Source: Leptospira levettii (GTDB taxonomy: Bacteria; Spirochaetota; Leptospiria; Leptospirales; Leptospiraceae). From it: 64,000 nt of DNA. Positions 35,886-44,579 of this stretch are shown here, piece by piece. The number at the start of each line of letters is the position of its first letter. Within the stretch, counting starts at the first letter, position 1. Below the pieces are notes generated by a model that was given only the letters and a program-made list of their open reading frames with translations, had not been told where the DNA came from and made no database searches. Made by a program: the position numbers and the translations under genes. Where the stretch lies: the NCBI RefSeq assembly GCF_002812085.1, contig NZ_NPDM01000001.1:868001-932000 (forward strand), read 5' to 3'.

Positions 35886-36521
35886 ATGGTTAAGAAAAAG
35901 AAAGTATCCGATCCAAAAGTTGTCTCACCACCTCCGCCTACCCTTGGCCGGAAAAGAGACCCATCGCTTGATATTTCGATCATGAACGCTGCGCTTGAGA
36001 TTTTAGCCGAAGAAGGTTTTGATGGAATGACAATGGATCAAATTGCTACCAAGGTGGGAACAGGTAAGGCTGCGTGTTACCGCCGTTGGCCTTCCAAACT
36101 CAAACTCGTCAAAGATGCATTGATTTGGATGAATCGAAATCAATTGGAGCTTGAAAAAATCCCTGACACAGGATCTCTCAGAAATGATTTTTTAGCCTTA
36201 CTAAAACCCCATTCCATGGAAGAAGCCAATGCAAAACTTAGAATCCTTGGTGGTCTCGGTACGTTTTGGTTAGATGAAGAAATCGAAACAAAAGGAATCA
36301 CTGAAATCTTTGGACCGTGGATGGAAGTGAACCGAACCTTGATGCAACGGGCCATGGAACGTGGTGAAATATCCAAAAAAGCAAACGTAGAACTTGTTTG
36401 TAAAGTGATGAATTCTATGGCTACTTACCGAGCTCTCATCGAAAGAAAACCACCCGACAAATCTCTGTTTATTGCCCTCATTGACCAAGTGGTGATGCCA
36501 GCCTTAAAATACCCTGGTTAA
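35886..36521 (+). CDS. TetR-family regulator
   Basis: About 211 residues. The N-terminal HTH is typical: MNAALEILAEEGFDGMTMDQIATKVGTGKAACYRRWPSK, as is its basic lead-in (KKKKVSDPK). The C-terminal ligand domain belongs to the TetR_C group and is unrelated in detail to known drug regulators. The start at 35886 is favoured by the promoter position. It is divergent from the SDR gene with palindromes in the 263-bp gap, the standard arrangement for a TetR repressor and its target. Confidence 0.85.
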   Translation: MVKKKKVSDPKVVSPPPPTLGRKRDPSLDISIMNAALEILAEEGFDGMTMDQIATKVGTGKAACYRRWPSKLKLVKDALIWMNRNQLELEKIPDTGSLRNDFLALLKPHSMEEANAKLRILGGLGTFWLDEEIETKGITEIFGPWMEVNRTLMQRAMERGEISKKANVELVCKVMNSMATYRALIERKPPDKSLFIALIDQVVMPALKYPG

Positions 36522-36800
36522 CCCTTTTGGGCGCCTCGATTTGGTTAGTTGGCAATTATTTGTTTCAAAACCGACCGCGCTATTCGCTCCAATCTTTCCA
36601 ATCCTATAAAATCATCAAATTCAATCGAAGATGGAAAGGATTTCCGCTTCTATCGCTGACGCAAGGGCAAATTTTGTTTTTTCACTTTGTATCATTTTAT
36701 GGTTCTAGAATGATTTTGGAACCAACGCTTTCTGGTTCAAAACCAAATAGAATCAAACCTATCTGTGACCTCAGAATGTTTTACGGAAACATAGAAAACA

Positions 36801-37232
36801 CTAGATACCTAAAATTGATAATGGGAAGTTTTGTTTTTTTAACCCTTGGATCCATACAATAAAACCTTCTAAAACTTCAATTGCTCCTTTTTTATTTGCT
36901 GAAATTTCCTTTATGATCAAATCCTTTTTCACTGCTGAATACAATGTTGGAGTTATGGTATATAAACATTCATTACAAATCTCGATCAACCTTTGTTCCA
37001 ATAAAGTTTGAAGGATTGGAATTTTTGTTTCCGGGAGTTCATTAAATGCATAATGATCATACCCCTCTAAAATTGATTCGATGACATCTTCAAAAATGGA
37101 AAACGTAGTTTCGTCCATAAAAATCGAATTCTCATTCCAACACTTACCATTGTATCTCCCTGGTAAAAATTCAATGTATGCAGTGCCTTCTAATTGTTTT
37201 GGATCATTGTAAATATTAAATTCTAATGGCAT
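36801..37232 (-). CDS. Unknown protein
   Basis: A 143-residue soluble protein, acidic in the middle and ending in a short hydrophobic tail (VWIQGLKKQNFPLSILGI). It opens with MPLEFNIYNDPKQLEGTAYI and contains an all-helix-looking stretch (TFSIFEDVIESILEGYDHY). I recognise no family. The 279 bp between its end and tetR carry no convincing gene. It belongs to a row of small AT-rich minus-strand genes with separate spacing. Confidence 0.5.
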   Translation of the reverse strand: MPLEFNIYNDPKQLEGTAYIEFLPGRYNGKCWNENSIFMDETTFSIFEDVIESILEGYDHYAFNELPETKIPILQTLLEQRLIEICNECLYTITPTLYSAVKKDLIIKEISANKKGAIEVLEGFIVWIQGLKKQNFPLSILGI

Positions 37233-37302
37233 CGTGAATAGATAAACGAATGATTTAGTTAATGAATGTAAAAAGATTTTAAGTACAAAACATACATTGG
37301 TA

Positions 37303-37734
37303 TCAATTAAATTGATAAATCAAATACAAAACCAATGTGATTGGAACAAGGAGAGTCCATTGATTATGATTTGAAATCCATGAACTTTCTTTTACTAACT
37401 TAATTGAGTTCAACTTATATAAAGTATAGATGATGCCTTCAGTGGTGAGAAAAATGAATCCAATGATCAGTAAATAGGCGGTAGTATCATCTAAATCTTG
37501 GATCCAAACAATTTGTTTAAAGAATTTCAATCCCAAATAAAGGAAAAAACTCATACAATAAGAAAGTAAAACTGCGAAAGTAACAACAGGTTTATTTTCA
37601 ACCTGCATTCTTTGATCACATTCTTTACATTTGATCGTGAACGGAGGTGGATACGACATCACTCGTATAAAATTAACATTTGTTTGGCAATGAGGGCAAG
37701 TATACTTGTAATTCATATTGTTTCTAAGTTCCAT
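37303..37734 (-). CDS. Zinc-ribbon membrane protein
   Basis: A 143-residue protein with an N-terminal four-Cys zinc ribbon, YTCPHCQ and IKCKECDQ (about residues 12-38). Three or four hydrophobic segments follow. The ATG at 37734 is supported by AAAAAAGGAATA before it. Small proteins with a zinc ribbon in front of membrane helices are common and mostly uncharacterised. The function here is unknown. Confidence 0.6.
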   Translation of the reverse strand: MELRNNMNYKYTCPHCQTNVNFIRVMSYPPPFTIKCKECDQRMQVENKPVVTFAVLLSYCMSFFLYLGLKFFKQIVWIQDLDDTTAYLLIIGFIFLTTEGIIYTLYKLNSIKLVKESSWISNHNQWTLLVPITLVLYLIYQFN

Positions 37735-37758
37735 TATTCCTTTTTATCTGAAATCGTT

Positions 37759-38214
37759 TCAATTCAGTGGGTAATAAAAATGTACCACATCTTCTGCACG
37801 CCCCCCAGTCGACTTGTAAAAATCCAAGGCGTAGTCATCAGCTAAATCTGCTTGTACAAATACCTCTTCCATTCCTTTCTCTTTGCAATAAGAATTGATG
37901 GAAGCGATGAGCGATTTACCAATGCCTTTCCTTTGTAAATGTGTCTGCACCGCTAAATCGTAAATGTAAACAAGTGGTTTTTCCGAGTAGTATTGTCTCA
38001 ACAGATAAGCTGTGAGTCCTGCAACTACCTTTCCTTCGATCACCGAAACAAATACAAAAAAATCATCACGTTCTAAAAGGGATTGGAGGTAAGCTTGATT
38101 CGGCATTTGAAACTCTTTCATTTCAAATACATCTTCAAATACGAGAATGAGTTCGATAAATTCCTTTAACTCATTTGCCGATAGTTTTTTTGTTTCTACA
38201 GGTAACATGAACAA
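37759..38214 (-). CDS. GNAT acetyltransferase of the AAC(3)-I type
   Basis: This 151-residue GNAT protein shares the features of AAC(3)-I aminoglycoside 3-N-acetyltransferases as I know them: LVFEDVF near the start, VAGLTAYLL, YIYDLAV (83-89), the acetyl-CoA loop QRKGIGK (94-100), then VQADLADDYALDFY and VVHFYY. In the resistance enzymes the corresponding acidic segment binds the drug. Related chromosomal enzymes without known resistance also exist, so the substrate is open. The start is either MFML at 38214 or the second Met at 38208. It sits alone among small accessory genes. Confidence 0.78.
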   Translation of the reverse strand: MFMLPVETKKLSANELKEFIELILVFEDVFEMKEFQMPNQAYLQSLLERDDFFVFVSVIEGKVVAGLTAYLLRQYYSEKPLVYIYDLAVQTHLQRKGIGKSLIASINSYCKEKGMEEVFVQADLADDYALDFYKSTGGRAEDVVHFYYPLN

Positions 38215-38305
38215 ATGAATCCTTTTGCATATTTGATTTTAAAAGTTGCATTGAAAACGATTTAATCTATCAGTTTAAAACATTTGATTGGACCATGATA
38301 CCAAT

Positions 38306-38695
38306 TCATTTGATTCTCTCTAATTTCCCCTTTCGTTTTACAATATTTTTATAATCCCATTGGATTTTTTTAGCTTGGGATAACCAAAGTTTTAGTTCTT
38401 TTTTTTTGATTTGTTTTACATCCGTATAGCGAACCTCGGATGCTTTAAAACTCCCTTCTGGTGTGAGGCCTTCTATCTCAAAACTTTGGCCACTCCAAAA
38501 AAGAAGTCGGATACATGACTTTAACTTACTATAACCAACGATTGGATTTCCTTCTAAAAACCAAACTGGATGAGCGTGCCAAATTTTTTTCTCAGCTTTT
38601 GGAAGGTTTGTGTTGATCACTTCATACAAGAGATTACAAATTTCTTGATCTGTTTGGGATAAAGATTGGTGATAGTTTTGAATTTCTTTGTCCAT
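38306..38695 (-). CDS. DUF1801 family protein
   Basis: A 129-residue small protein resembling DUF1801 (YdhG-like): LYEVINTNLPKAEKKIWHAHPVWFLEGNPIVGY is followed by RLLFWSGQSFE and a Lys-rich C-terminal helix. The family has no established role. It is in a minus-strand row with intergenic gaps of about 45-90 bp on each side. Confidence 0.7.
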   Translation of the reverse strand: MDKEIQNYHQSLSQTDQEICNLLYEVINTNLPKAEKKIWHAHPVWFLEGNPIVGYSKLKSCIRLLFWSGQSFEIEGLTPEGSFKASEVRYTDVKQIKKKELKLWLSQAKKIQWDYKNIVKRKGKLERIK

Positions 38696-38741
38696 CTAAA
38701 ATCTCACCGTCCTTACCCAAACATCAGTTAACAGAACGATA

Positions 38742-39347
38742 TTACTTACAAACCTTCTTCACTGTAGAAACTACTTTCACATCAACTGTTGGCCAAAGTT
38801 TACTCACACCATCAGAACCTTTATGTAAATCATTACACTCTGCATTTAATTTTGATAAACCTTGTGTTAGACCGAGTGTTGCCACATCCACTGTTCCCAC
38901 AACTTCTACTGTTTCATCCTTCCATACAAAGTTTACGGGAACGGATGTTTTGAATTTTCCAAATTGTAAGTGTAATTTTGCAGTGCCAATTTCTCCTGAT
39001 GTGAGGTCAGAAAAATGACCAGTTAACTTTTGATTTCCTTTTACAGATCCAAAGAAAAACTTTTTGATTTTGGCATCTCGGTCTGGATTAGATGAGTTTA
39101 CGGACAAACTGTCAATTTGGAATCGAATTTTTTCTGCGACACCAAACTTTGATTTGTCTTTCGTTTTTCCCGTGACTCGAATGTTGTCGAATTTACCTTT
39201 AACACCTGTTTTTTCAGTAAACTTGAACGCTGTCCATTCTAAGTTGGTTTTGTTAGGATCATACTCATATTCACAATTTTCTTCTGCAACAATTGGCCCG
39301 AAAATGCCGACAATGAATAAAGCTAAAATAGAATAAAAAATTTTCAT
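38742..39347 (-). CDS. YceI-like exported protein
   Basis: The 201-residue protein has a signal peptide cleaved after IVAEE and a YceI beta-barrel: LEWTAFKFTEKTGVKGKFD, then SVNSSNPDRDAKIKKFFFGSV and later GTVDVATLGL. Extra cysteines (about 25, 174 and 200) differ from the other YceI at 25140. It likely binds a polyisoprenoid or other lipid in the periplasm. AGAGGATT precedes the ATG at a good distance. It diverges from the ABC exporter gene with 77 bp between. Confidence 0.8.
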   Translation of the reverse strand: MKIFYSILALFIVGIFGPIVAEENCEYEYDPNKTNLEWTAFKFTEKTGVKGKFDNIRVTGKTKDKSKFGVAEKIRFQIDSLSVNSSNPDRDAKIKKFFFGSVKGNQKLTGHFSDLTSGEIGTAKLHLQFGKFKTSVPVNFVWKDETVEVVGTVDVATLGLTQGLSKLNAECNDLHKGSDGVSKLWPTVDVKVVSTVKKVCK

Positions 39348-39424
39348 AGAATCCTCTATTCAAAAATAGAAAATCAAAAACTAAGTTTTGTCAAGAGGAG
39401 TCTAAAGCACGAATTGAAATTCAC

Positions 39425-41653
39425 ATGTTAAAATTAATAAAATCGTTGCTTCGCCATTTTCGAAGCCAACTCTTCAAAACAAAGGAAATCGAACTTCCCA
39501 TACGACTTTCGACTGGTGAGTCTCTCGCTCAGTCCATTTTAGATTTTTTATCTGATTCTTTAAGTATCCAATCCGTCCCTAGCCAAATCTTGGAAGGATT
39601 CCGATCACTTCGTAGCAAATTCCCACACGAAGCGAAATTGGAATTTCTCGACTATTTAATTGCAGCTTCTCACCAATACCAAATCAAACTCAACTTTGTC
39701 CAAAAATCTATTTTAGAGATTCGAAGTTATATCACAAAAGAAGCACCTTTTTTATTTCAAATTAAAAATAAGGAACTTGGTCTTCCTGAATTTTATGCGA
39801 TTTTGGGATACCATGCATCCTCATACCTCATTCGACCACTACACAATCACATTGGTGAAGAAGAATGGGTTTCAGAAAAAGAGTTTTTAAAACTCTTCGA
39901 AATCAAATCAACAAAGGATGTTGTGGATTGGATTGTCGCAGAACCAATATTTCCTTTTTCATCTCAAAAGGAAATTCATTCCACATCGTCTGCAGTCAAA
40001 AATGCAATCAAACAAATCTATCACCTCATACGCATTGAGTCAAAAGATGTTTGGATTGTTTTTATATATGGAATTGGAATTGGAATTTTATCTTTAGTAG
40101 TTCCAGTTGCTACCTCTTCCTTAGTGAATATTGTTGCCTTCGGGGTTTTGTTACAACCTGTCATCATCCTCACTTTCTTAGTTGTATTCTTTTTGGGTTT
40201 TGCAGGGGCAATGCAAACCATTCAGATTTATGTGGTAGAAATTTTACAACGAAGAGTATTTGTTAGAATTGCCACTGAGTTTGCTGTTCGTTTTCCAAGA
40301 ATCAAACAAGATGCCTTAGACAAACACCATAATCCTGAACTAGTGAATCGATTTTTTGATACAATGACGATTCAAAAATCAATTCATTCATTATTGGTTG
40401 ATGGATTGGCCGTTGTATTAACAACCGTTATAGGATTCGTACTCATATCATTTTACCATCCTATTTTTATAGTTTTTTCTTTGTTTATATTGGTTGTTGG
40501 TGGTTACGTTGTCATCTACCAATTAGGCAAACCTGCTTCCGAAAACTACATTAAAATTTCGAAAGAAAAGTATAAGGTAGCTGCATGGCTCGAGGAAATT
40601 TCAAGGCATTCCGCTTTATTTCATTCCACGTTTGGATCTCATTTTGCGATTGAAAGAGCAGATTCTATCATCCGCGATTATCTTTTTGCTCGCAAAAAAT
40701 ACTTTTCTATTTACATCAAACAAATCATTGGACTTGTCGGCATACAAGCGTTAGCAAGTGCGATCGTACTCGGAATTGGTGGGTATTTGGTCATTCATAG
40801 ACAATTGACAATTGGTCAATTAGTTGCAGCAGAGTTAGTGATTGCAAAAGTTCTTAATGATATATCCAAGTTTGGAAAACAATTGGATAGTTTTTATAGT
40901 TTGATAGCAGCAGTAGATAAAATTAATTCCGTTTTTCATTTACCGACATTAACTGCGAAAACAGTTCCATTTGAAATCCCGAAAGGACCAATCCAAGTAC
41001 AATTATCAGGTGTGGATTATTCTCTGGCCAATGGACATAAAATTTTCAATCAATTCAATTTGAAAGTCCAAGCAGGAAAAACAATTGGTGTCACTTCCAA
41101 TACACCTTACGATGCTCATATCTTACTTGATTTACTCAGTGGTCTAAGAGAACCAAACTCCGGAATCGTTGAATACAACCACCAAAATATCCATGAAGTT
41201 TCCAAAGAACAGATCCAAACGTATACAGTTCTCATCCGAGGGAATGAAATATTTGAAGGAACCATTTTGGAAAATATCCGTGTGGGACGAGAAGAAATTT
41301 CTCTCATTACTATACGAGATCTTTTAGAAGATTTAGGTCTCTGGAAAACAATTCAATCATTACCGCAAGGAATCCACACACAACTGTTAACCTTTGGGCA
41401 TCCATTTGACAATGTCCAATCTGCATTGTTAATCCTAACGAGAGCAATCATTGGCAATCCGAAACTGATCCTGATTGATGGAATTCTTGACCAATTACCA
41501 CCACCAATGTTAAGTTCTTGTTTGAAAGTTTTGTTCCAAAAAAATCGGGAATGGACAGTATTCATTGTATCCAAATCACCAACCATTCTGGGACAAACAG
41601 ACCAAATCCTACGCTTGGAAGATGATTCTCATTCCTTAAAGGTTAATTCATAA
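39425..41653 (+). CDS. ABC exporter-like protein with degenerate nucleotide-binding domain
   Basis: The 742-residue protein has an extra N-terminal region (about 1-205), a six-helix exporter membrane domain (about 205-490) and an ABC-type domain (about 520-730). The nucleotide motifs are all altered. Walker A reads GVTSNTPYDAH (555-565), so Lys is replaced by Ala and Ser/Thr by His. The LSGGQ signature reads FDNVQ, and Walker B LILID is followed by Gly instead of Glu. The Q-loop Gln and switch His are also missing. Surrounding helices are intact, so the reading frame is under constraint. It is followed by HlyD and TolC genes. ATP hydrolysis is unlikely, and no adjacent substrate gene is present. 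Confidence 0.8.
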   Translation: MLKLIKSLLRHFRSQLFKTKEIELPIRLSTGESLAQSILDFLSDSLSIQSVPSQILEGFRSLRSKFPHEAKLEFLDYLIAASHQYQIKLNFVQKSILEIRSYITKEAPFLFQIKNKELGLPEFYAILGYHASSYLIRPLHNHIGEEEWVSEKEFLKLFEIKSTKDVVDWIVAEPIFPFSSQKEIHSTSSAVKNAIKQIYHLIRIESKDVWIVFIYGIGIGILSLVVPVATSSLVNIVAFGVLLQPVIILTFLVVFFLGFAGAMQTIQIYVVEILQRRVFVRIATEFAVRFPRIKQDALDKHHNPELVNRFFDTMTIQKSIHSLLVDGLAVVLTTVIGFVLISFYHPIFIVFSLFILVVGGYVVIYQLGKPASENYIKISKEKYKVAAWLEEISRHSALFHSTFGSHFAIERADSIIRDYLFARKKYFSIYIKQIIGLVGIQALASAIVLGIGGYLVIHRQLTIGQLVAAELVIAKVLNDISKFGKQLDSFYSLIAAVDKINSVFHLPTLTAKTVPFEIPKGPIQVQLSGVDYSLANGHKIFNQFNLKVQAGKTIGVTSNTPYDAHILLDLLSGLREPNSGIVEYNHQNIHEVSKEQIQTYTVLIRGNEIFEGTILENIRVGREEISLITIRDLLEDLGLWKTIQSLPQGIHTQLLTFGHPFDNVQSALLILTRAIIGNPKLILIDGILDQLPPPMLSSCLKVLFQKNREWTVFIVSKSPTILGQTDQILRLEDDSHSLKVNS

Positions 41654-41659
41654 ATCACT

Positions 41660-43009
41660 ATGAAAACGAATATGTCACCCAAATGGAAACTTCGCAAAAA
41701 CCTACCATCCTATCGTTTGGTACAAACTGCACTTCCGGCACAAAGTTTAGCCTATATCTTAACGGTTATTTTTTTTCTCAGTGTTCTCATCTTACTTTAT
41801 GTTCCATGGCAACAAACCACTATGGGGTTTGGTAGAGTGGTGGCGTATGCTCCACTGGATCGCCAACAAGTAATTGAATCTCCAATCAGCGGTAGAGTTG
41901 TAAAGTGGCATGTCCACGAAGGGACTCGTGTGAAAAAAGGAGATCCTATCATTGATATTTCAGACAATGATCCCAATTTTATCACTAGGATCAGAGAAGA
42001 AAGAAATGCACTTTTACAAAGACTCGAAGCGGCTCGTTCTAGAGAAGATAACATCCGTTCTAGGATCTTAAGTTTACGTTCTTCGATGGGAAGTGCAGTG
42101 AGTGCGGCAGACTCACGTAGGATGATGGCAAAGGACAGAGTGCGTGCCAGCGAACAAGCCGTAGATGCAGCTAAAGCAGCCTTAAAAACAGCGAATCTCA
42201 ATTTAGACCGTCAAAAACAATTATGGGAAAAAGGTCTAACCTCCAAACGTACTTTAGAACTAGCAGAACTTGACCATACAAATGCGGAAACTGGCCTCGA
42301 TCGTGCAAGAGCAGCTTATGATGCTGCTGTCAAAGAAGAACGTGCGTTAAATAGTGATACAGGCAAAGTCCAACAAGATGCAGAAGCTTCCATCAATGAT
42401 GCCAAAGCATCACTTGCATCTGCACAATCTGAAGTTGCTAGAGTCTTAGAAGACCTCCCTAAATTAGAAGCAAGATTATCAAGGCAAGAAAACCAAGAAG
42501 TGTTTGCACCAAGAGATGGAACCATCATGAGAATCCTTGTAAATCCAGACACACAACAAGTGAAAGAAGGTGATGGAGTTGCCATCCTTGTTCCCGATGC
42601 GGAAGACAAAGCTGTAGAATTATTTATCTCAGGGAATGATATTCCGTTAGTTGGTGAAGGAAGGAAAGTAAGATTACAATTCCAAGGGTATCCAGTTTTA
42701 CAAATCAGTGGTTGGCCAGAAACCGCTGTTGGTACTTTTGGTGGAGTGGTTAAACTTGTGGACATCACAGACAATGGTTCTGGAAATTTCCGTGTCCTTG
42801 TGGTCCCTGATAGTGAAGATCGCCAGTGGCCATCAAGTCGTTACCTAAGACAAGGGGTAAGAGCAAAAGGATGGATTTTTCTCAATCGAGTTAGCGTTGG
42901 TTATGAATTGTGGAGAAGGTTCAATGATTTCCCTCCAAATTTACCAATGGATGATCCTGAAATGAAATCGTTGTTAGATGAGAATGGAGGAGGAGAAAAA
43001 TCAAAATGA
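41660..43009 (+). CDS. HlyD-family membrane fusion protein
   Basis: A 449-residue periplasmic adaptor. One transmembrane helix (about 34-52) is followed by a biotinyl-lipoyl half (ESPISGRVVKWHVHEGTRVKKGDPI), a long coiled coil (about 110-275, rich in Ala/Glu/Arg), then the second lipoyl half (VFAPRDGTIMRILVN) and a beta-barrel. It should bridge the inner-membrane ABC-like protein with the TolC-like tunnel. It starts 6 bp after the ABC gene and its stop overlaps tolC by ATGA. Confidence 0.9.
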   Translation: MKTNMSPKWKLRKNLPSYRLVQTALPAQSLAYILTVIFFLSVLILLYVPWQQTTMGFGRVVAYAPLDRQQVIESPISGRVVKWHVHEGTRVKKGDPIIDISDNDPNFITRIREERNALLQRLEAARSREDNIRSRILSLRSSMGSAVSAADSRRMMAKDRVRASEQAVDAAKAALKTANLNLDRQKQLWEKGLTSKRTLELAELDHTNAETGLDRARAAYDAAVKEERALNSDTGKVQQDAEASINDAKASLASAQSEVARVLEDLPKLEARLSRQENQEVFAPRDGTIMRILVNPDTQQVKEGDGVAILVPDAEDKAVELFISGNDIPLVGEGRKVRLQFQGYPVLQISGWPETAVGTFGGVVKLVDITDNGSGNFRVLVVPDSEDRQWPSSRYLRQGVRAKGWIFLNRVSVGYELWRRFNDFPPNLPMDDPEMKSLLDENGGGEKSK

Positions 43010-44502
43010 AAACGCTTTTAAATCGATTTTTATTGGCGTTGTTATGCCCATTTGGGATGTTATTTTCTTTTTTATTGGAAGCAGATCCAACAAAAGATCC
43101 ATTTGAATCCTTACATGGACCAAATATTTATACACAAGATTATATCAACCAACAACCGGGAGTATTAACACTTACTGAACTTTTAAGGTCTGTTGAGAAA
43201 TCCTACCCCCTTGTACTTGCTGCTGAAAAACTATTAACGGAAACAGAATACAATTATTTAGCAGCCGAAGGTGCTTTTGATTTACAATTCAAAGCGATGG
43301 GTACAACCAAACCAATTGGTTATTACACTAATAATGGCGCGGACACTGTGTTCGAAAAACCAACTCCACTTGGTGGGACATCTTTTTTTGCTGGTTACCG
43401 CATCGGCCGTGGAAAATTTCCAGTTTATGACGGACGAAGAGAAACAAATGATTATGGAGAAGTAAGAGCAGGTGCTGTTGTTCCACTCATGCGAAACCGT
43501 GAGATTGATAAAAACAGAGCTGACCTCAGGAAAGCAGACATTGATCGTAAACTAGCTGAGTTATCTATCCAAAAGTTAAAAATTGAAGTCATTAAAGAAG
43601 CTACCAAACGTTATTGGAAATGGGTTGCGAGTGGCCAAGAGTATTTGGTCAACAAAGACTTGTTAGAGATTGCAAAGAACAGACAACAACAAATTAGCCA
43701 GAGAATTAAGTTAGGTGATATTCCCAAAATGGAAGGAACAGAAAATGACCGTGCCATTTTACAAAGGGAATCACAATTTGTTTCTGCTGAACGTGAGATG
43801 CAAAAAGCAGCAATTGATTTGTCTTTATTCTTACGTGCTGCGGATGGAAATTTGATTTTACCATCCACAGACAGGTTGCCCATAGGATTTCCAAAACCGA
43901 TTGATTACAAAGGGCTTGAATTAGACAAAAGCATCAAACTCGCATGGAAGTTCCGACCAGAAATCCAAGACTATGAATTCAAACGAGAGAAAGCACGAGT
44001 GGACCAGGACATGGGTTATAACTCACTCAAACCACAAGTGGACTTGGTGGTAGCAGGATCACAGGACTTAGGGCCAGGTTCAGTCACAAGGTCTAAACCG
44101 GAACTAGAAGCTTCACTCGTGTTGAATGTTCCCATCCAAACAAGAAGGCCACGGGGGATGATTGGAGCAGCAGAAGCAAAAATTGCCCAACTTGACCAAG
44201 AATTACAATTTTCAAAAGACAAAATCAAAACCGAAGTCCAAGACGCAATCTCAGAAGTCATTGCTTCAGCCAAACGAGTGAACGTCACACAAAGTGAAGT
44301 CGAACTTGCAAGAAAATTGGAAGAGATGGAACGAGAACGTTTTGCCTTGGGAGATTCTACTCTTTTATTTGTGAATATTCGCGAACAGACAAGTGCGGAA
44401 GCAGCTGTGCGTGAAATTAAGGCATTGTACGATCATCATGTCGCAGTTGCCAACTTCCAAGCGTCAACAGCAACTTTTTTGCAAAATTCTCCTTCTCCTT
44501 AG
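43006..44502 (+). CDS. TolC-family outer membrane factor
   Basis: The 498-residue protein is a TolC-like tunnel protein. It has a signal-like N-terminus (LLALLCPFGMLFSFLLE) and two OEP repeats with long amphipathic helices. The segment LTLTELLRSVEKSYPLVLAAEKLL opens the first and SKDKIKTEVQDAISEVIAS is typical of the second. It should form the outer-membrane exit of the tripartite system. It overlaps the HlyD gene by 4 bp and is followed 78 bp later by the antiporter. Confidence 0.9.
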   Translation: MKTLLNRFLLALLCPFGMLFSFLLEADPTKDPFESLHGPNIYTQDYINQQPGVLTLTELLRSVEKSYPLVLAAEKLLTETEYNYLAAEGAFDLQFKAMGTTKPIGYYTNNGADTVFEKPTPLGGTSFFAGYRIGRGKFPVYDGRRETNDYGEVRAGAVVPLMRNREIDKNRADLRKADIDRKLAELSIQKLKIEVIKEATKRYWKWVASGQEYLVNKDLLEIAKNRQQQISQRIKLGDIPKMEGTENDRAILQRESQFVSAEREMQKAAIDLSLFLRAADGNLILPSTDRLPIGFPKPIDYKGLELDKSIKLAWKFRPEIQDYEFKREKARVDQDMGYNSLKPQVDLVVAGSQDLGPGSVTRSKPELEASLVLNVPIQTRRPRGMIGAAEAKIAQLDQELQFSKDKIKTEVQDAISEVIASAKRVNVTQSEVELARKLEEMERERFALGDSTLLFVNIREQTSAEAAVREIKALYDHHVAVANFQASTATFLQNSPSP

Positions 44503-44579
44503 TCGTATTTCTTTTGTAGAAAAAAAAACGACTTTCACATCTCAAGGAATTCCTAAAATTTTCCCTAAAGAAGGTATCT

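Noticed and set aside
36527..36862. 111-residue plus-strand frame after tetR
   Set aside because: Overlaps the opposite-strand gene at 36801, has no ribosome site and an implausible composition.
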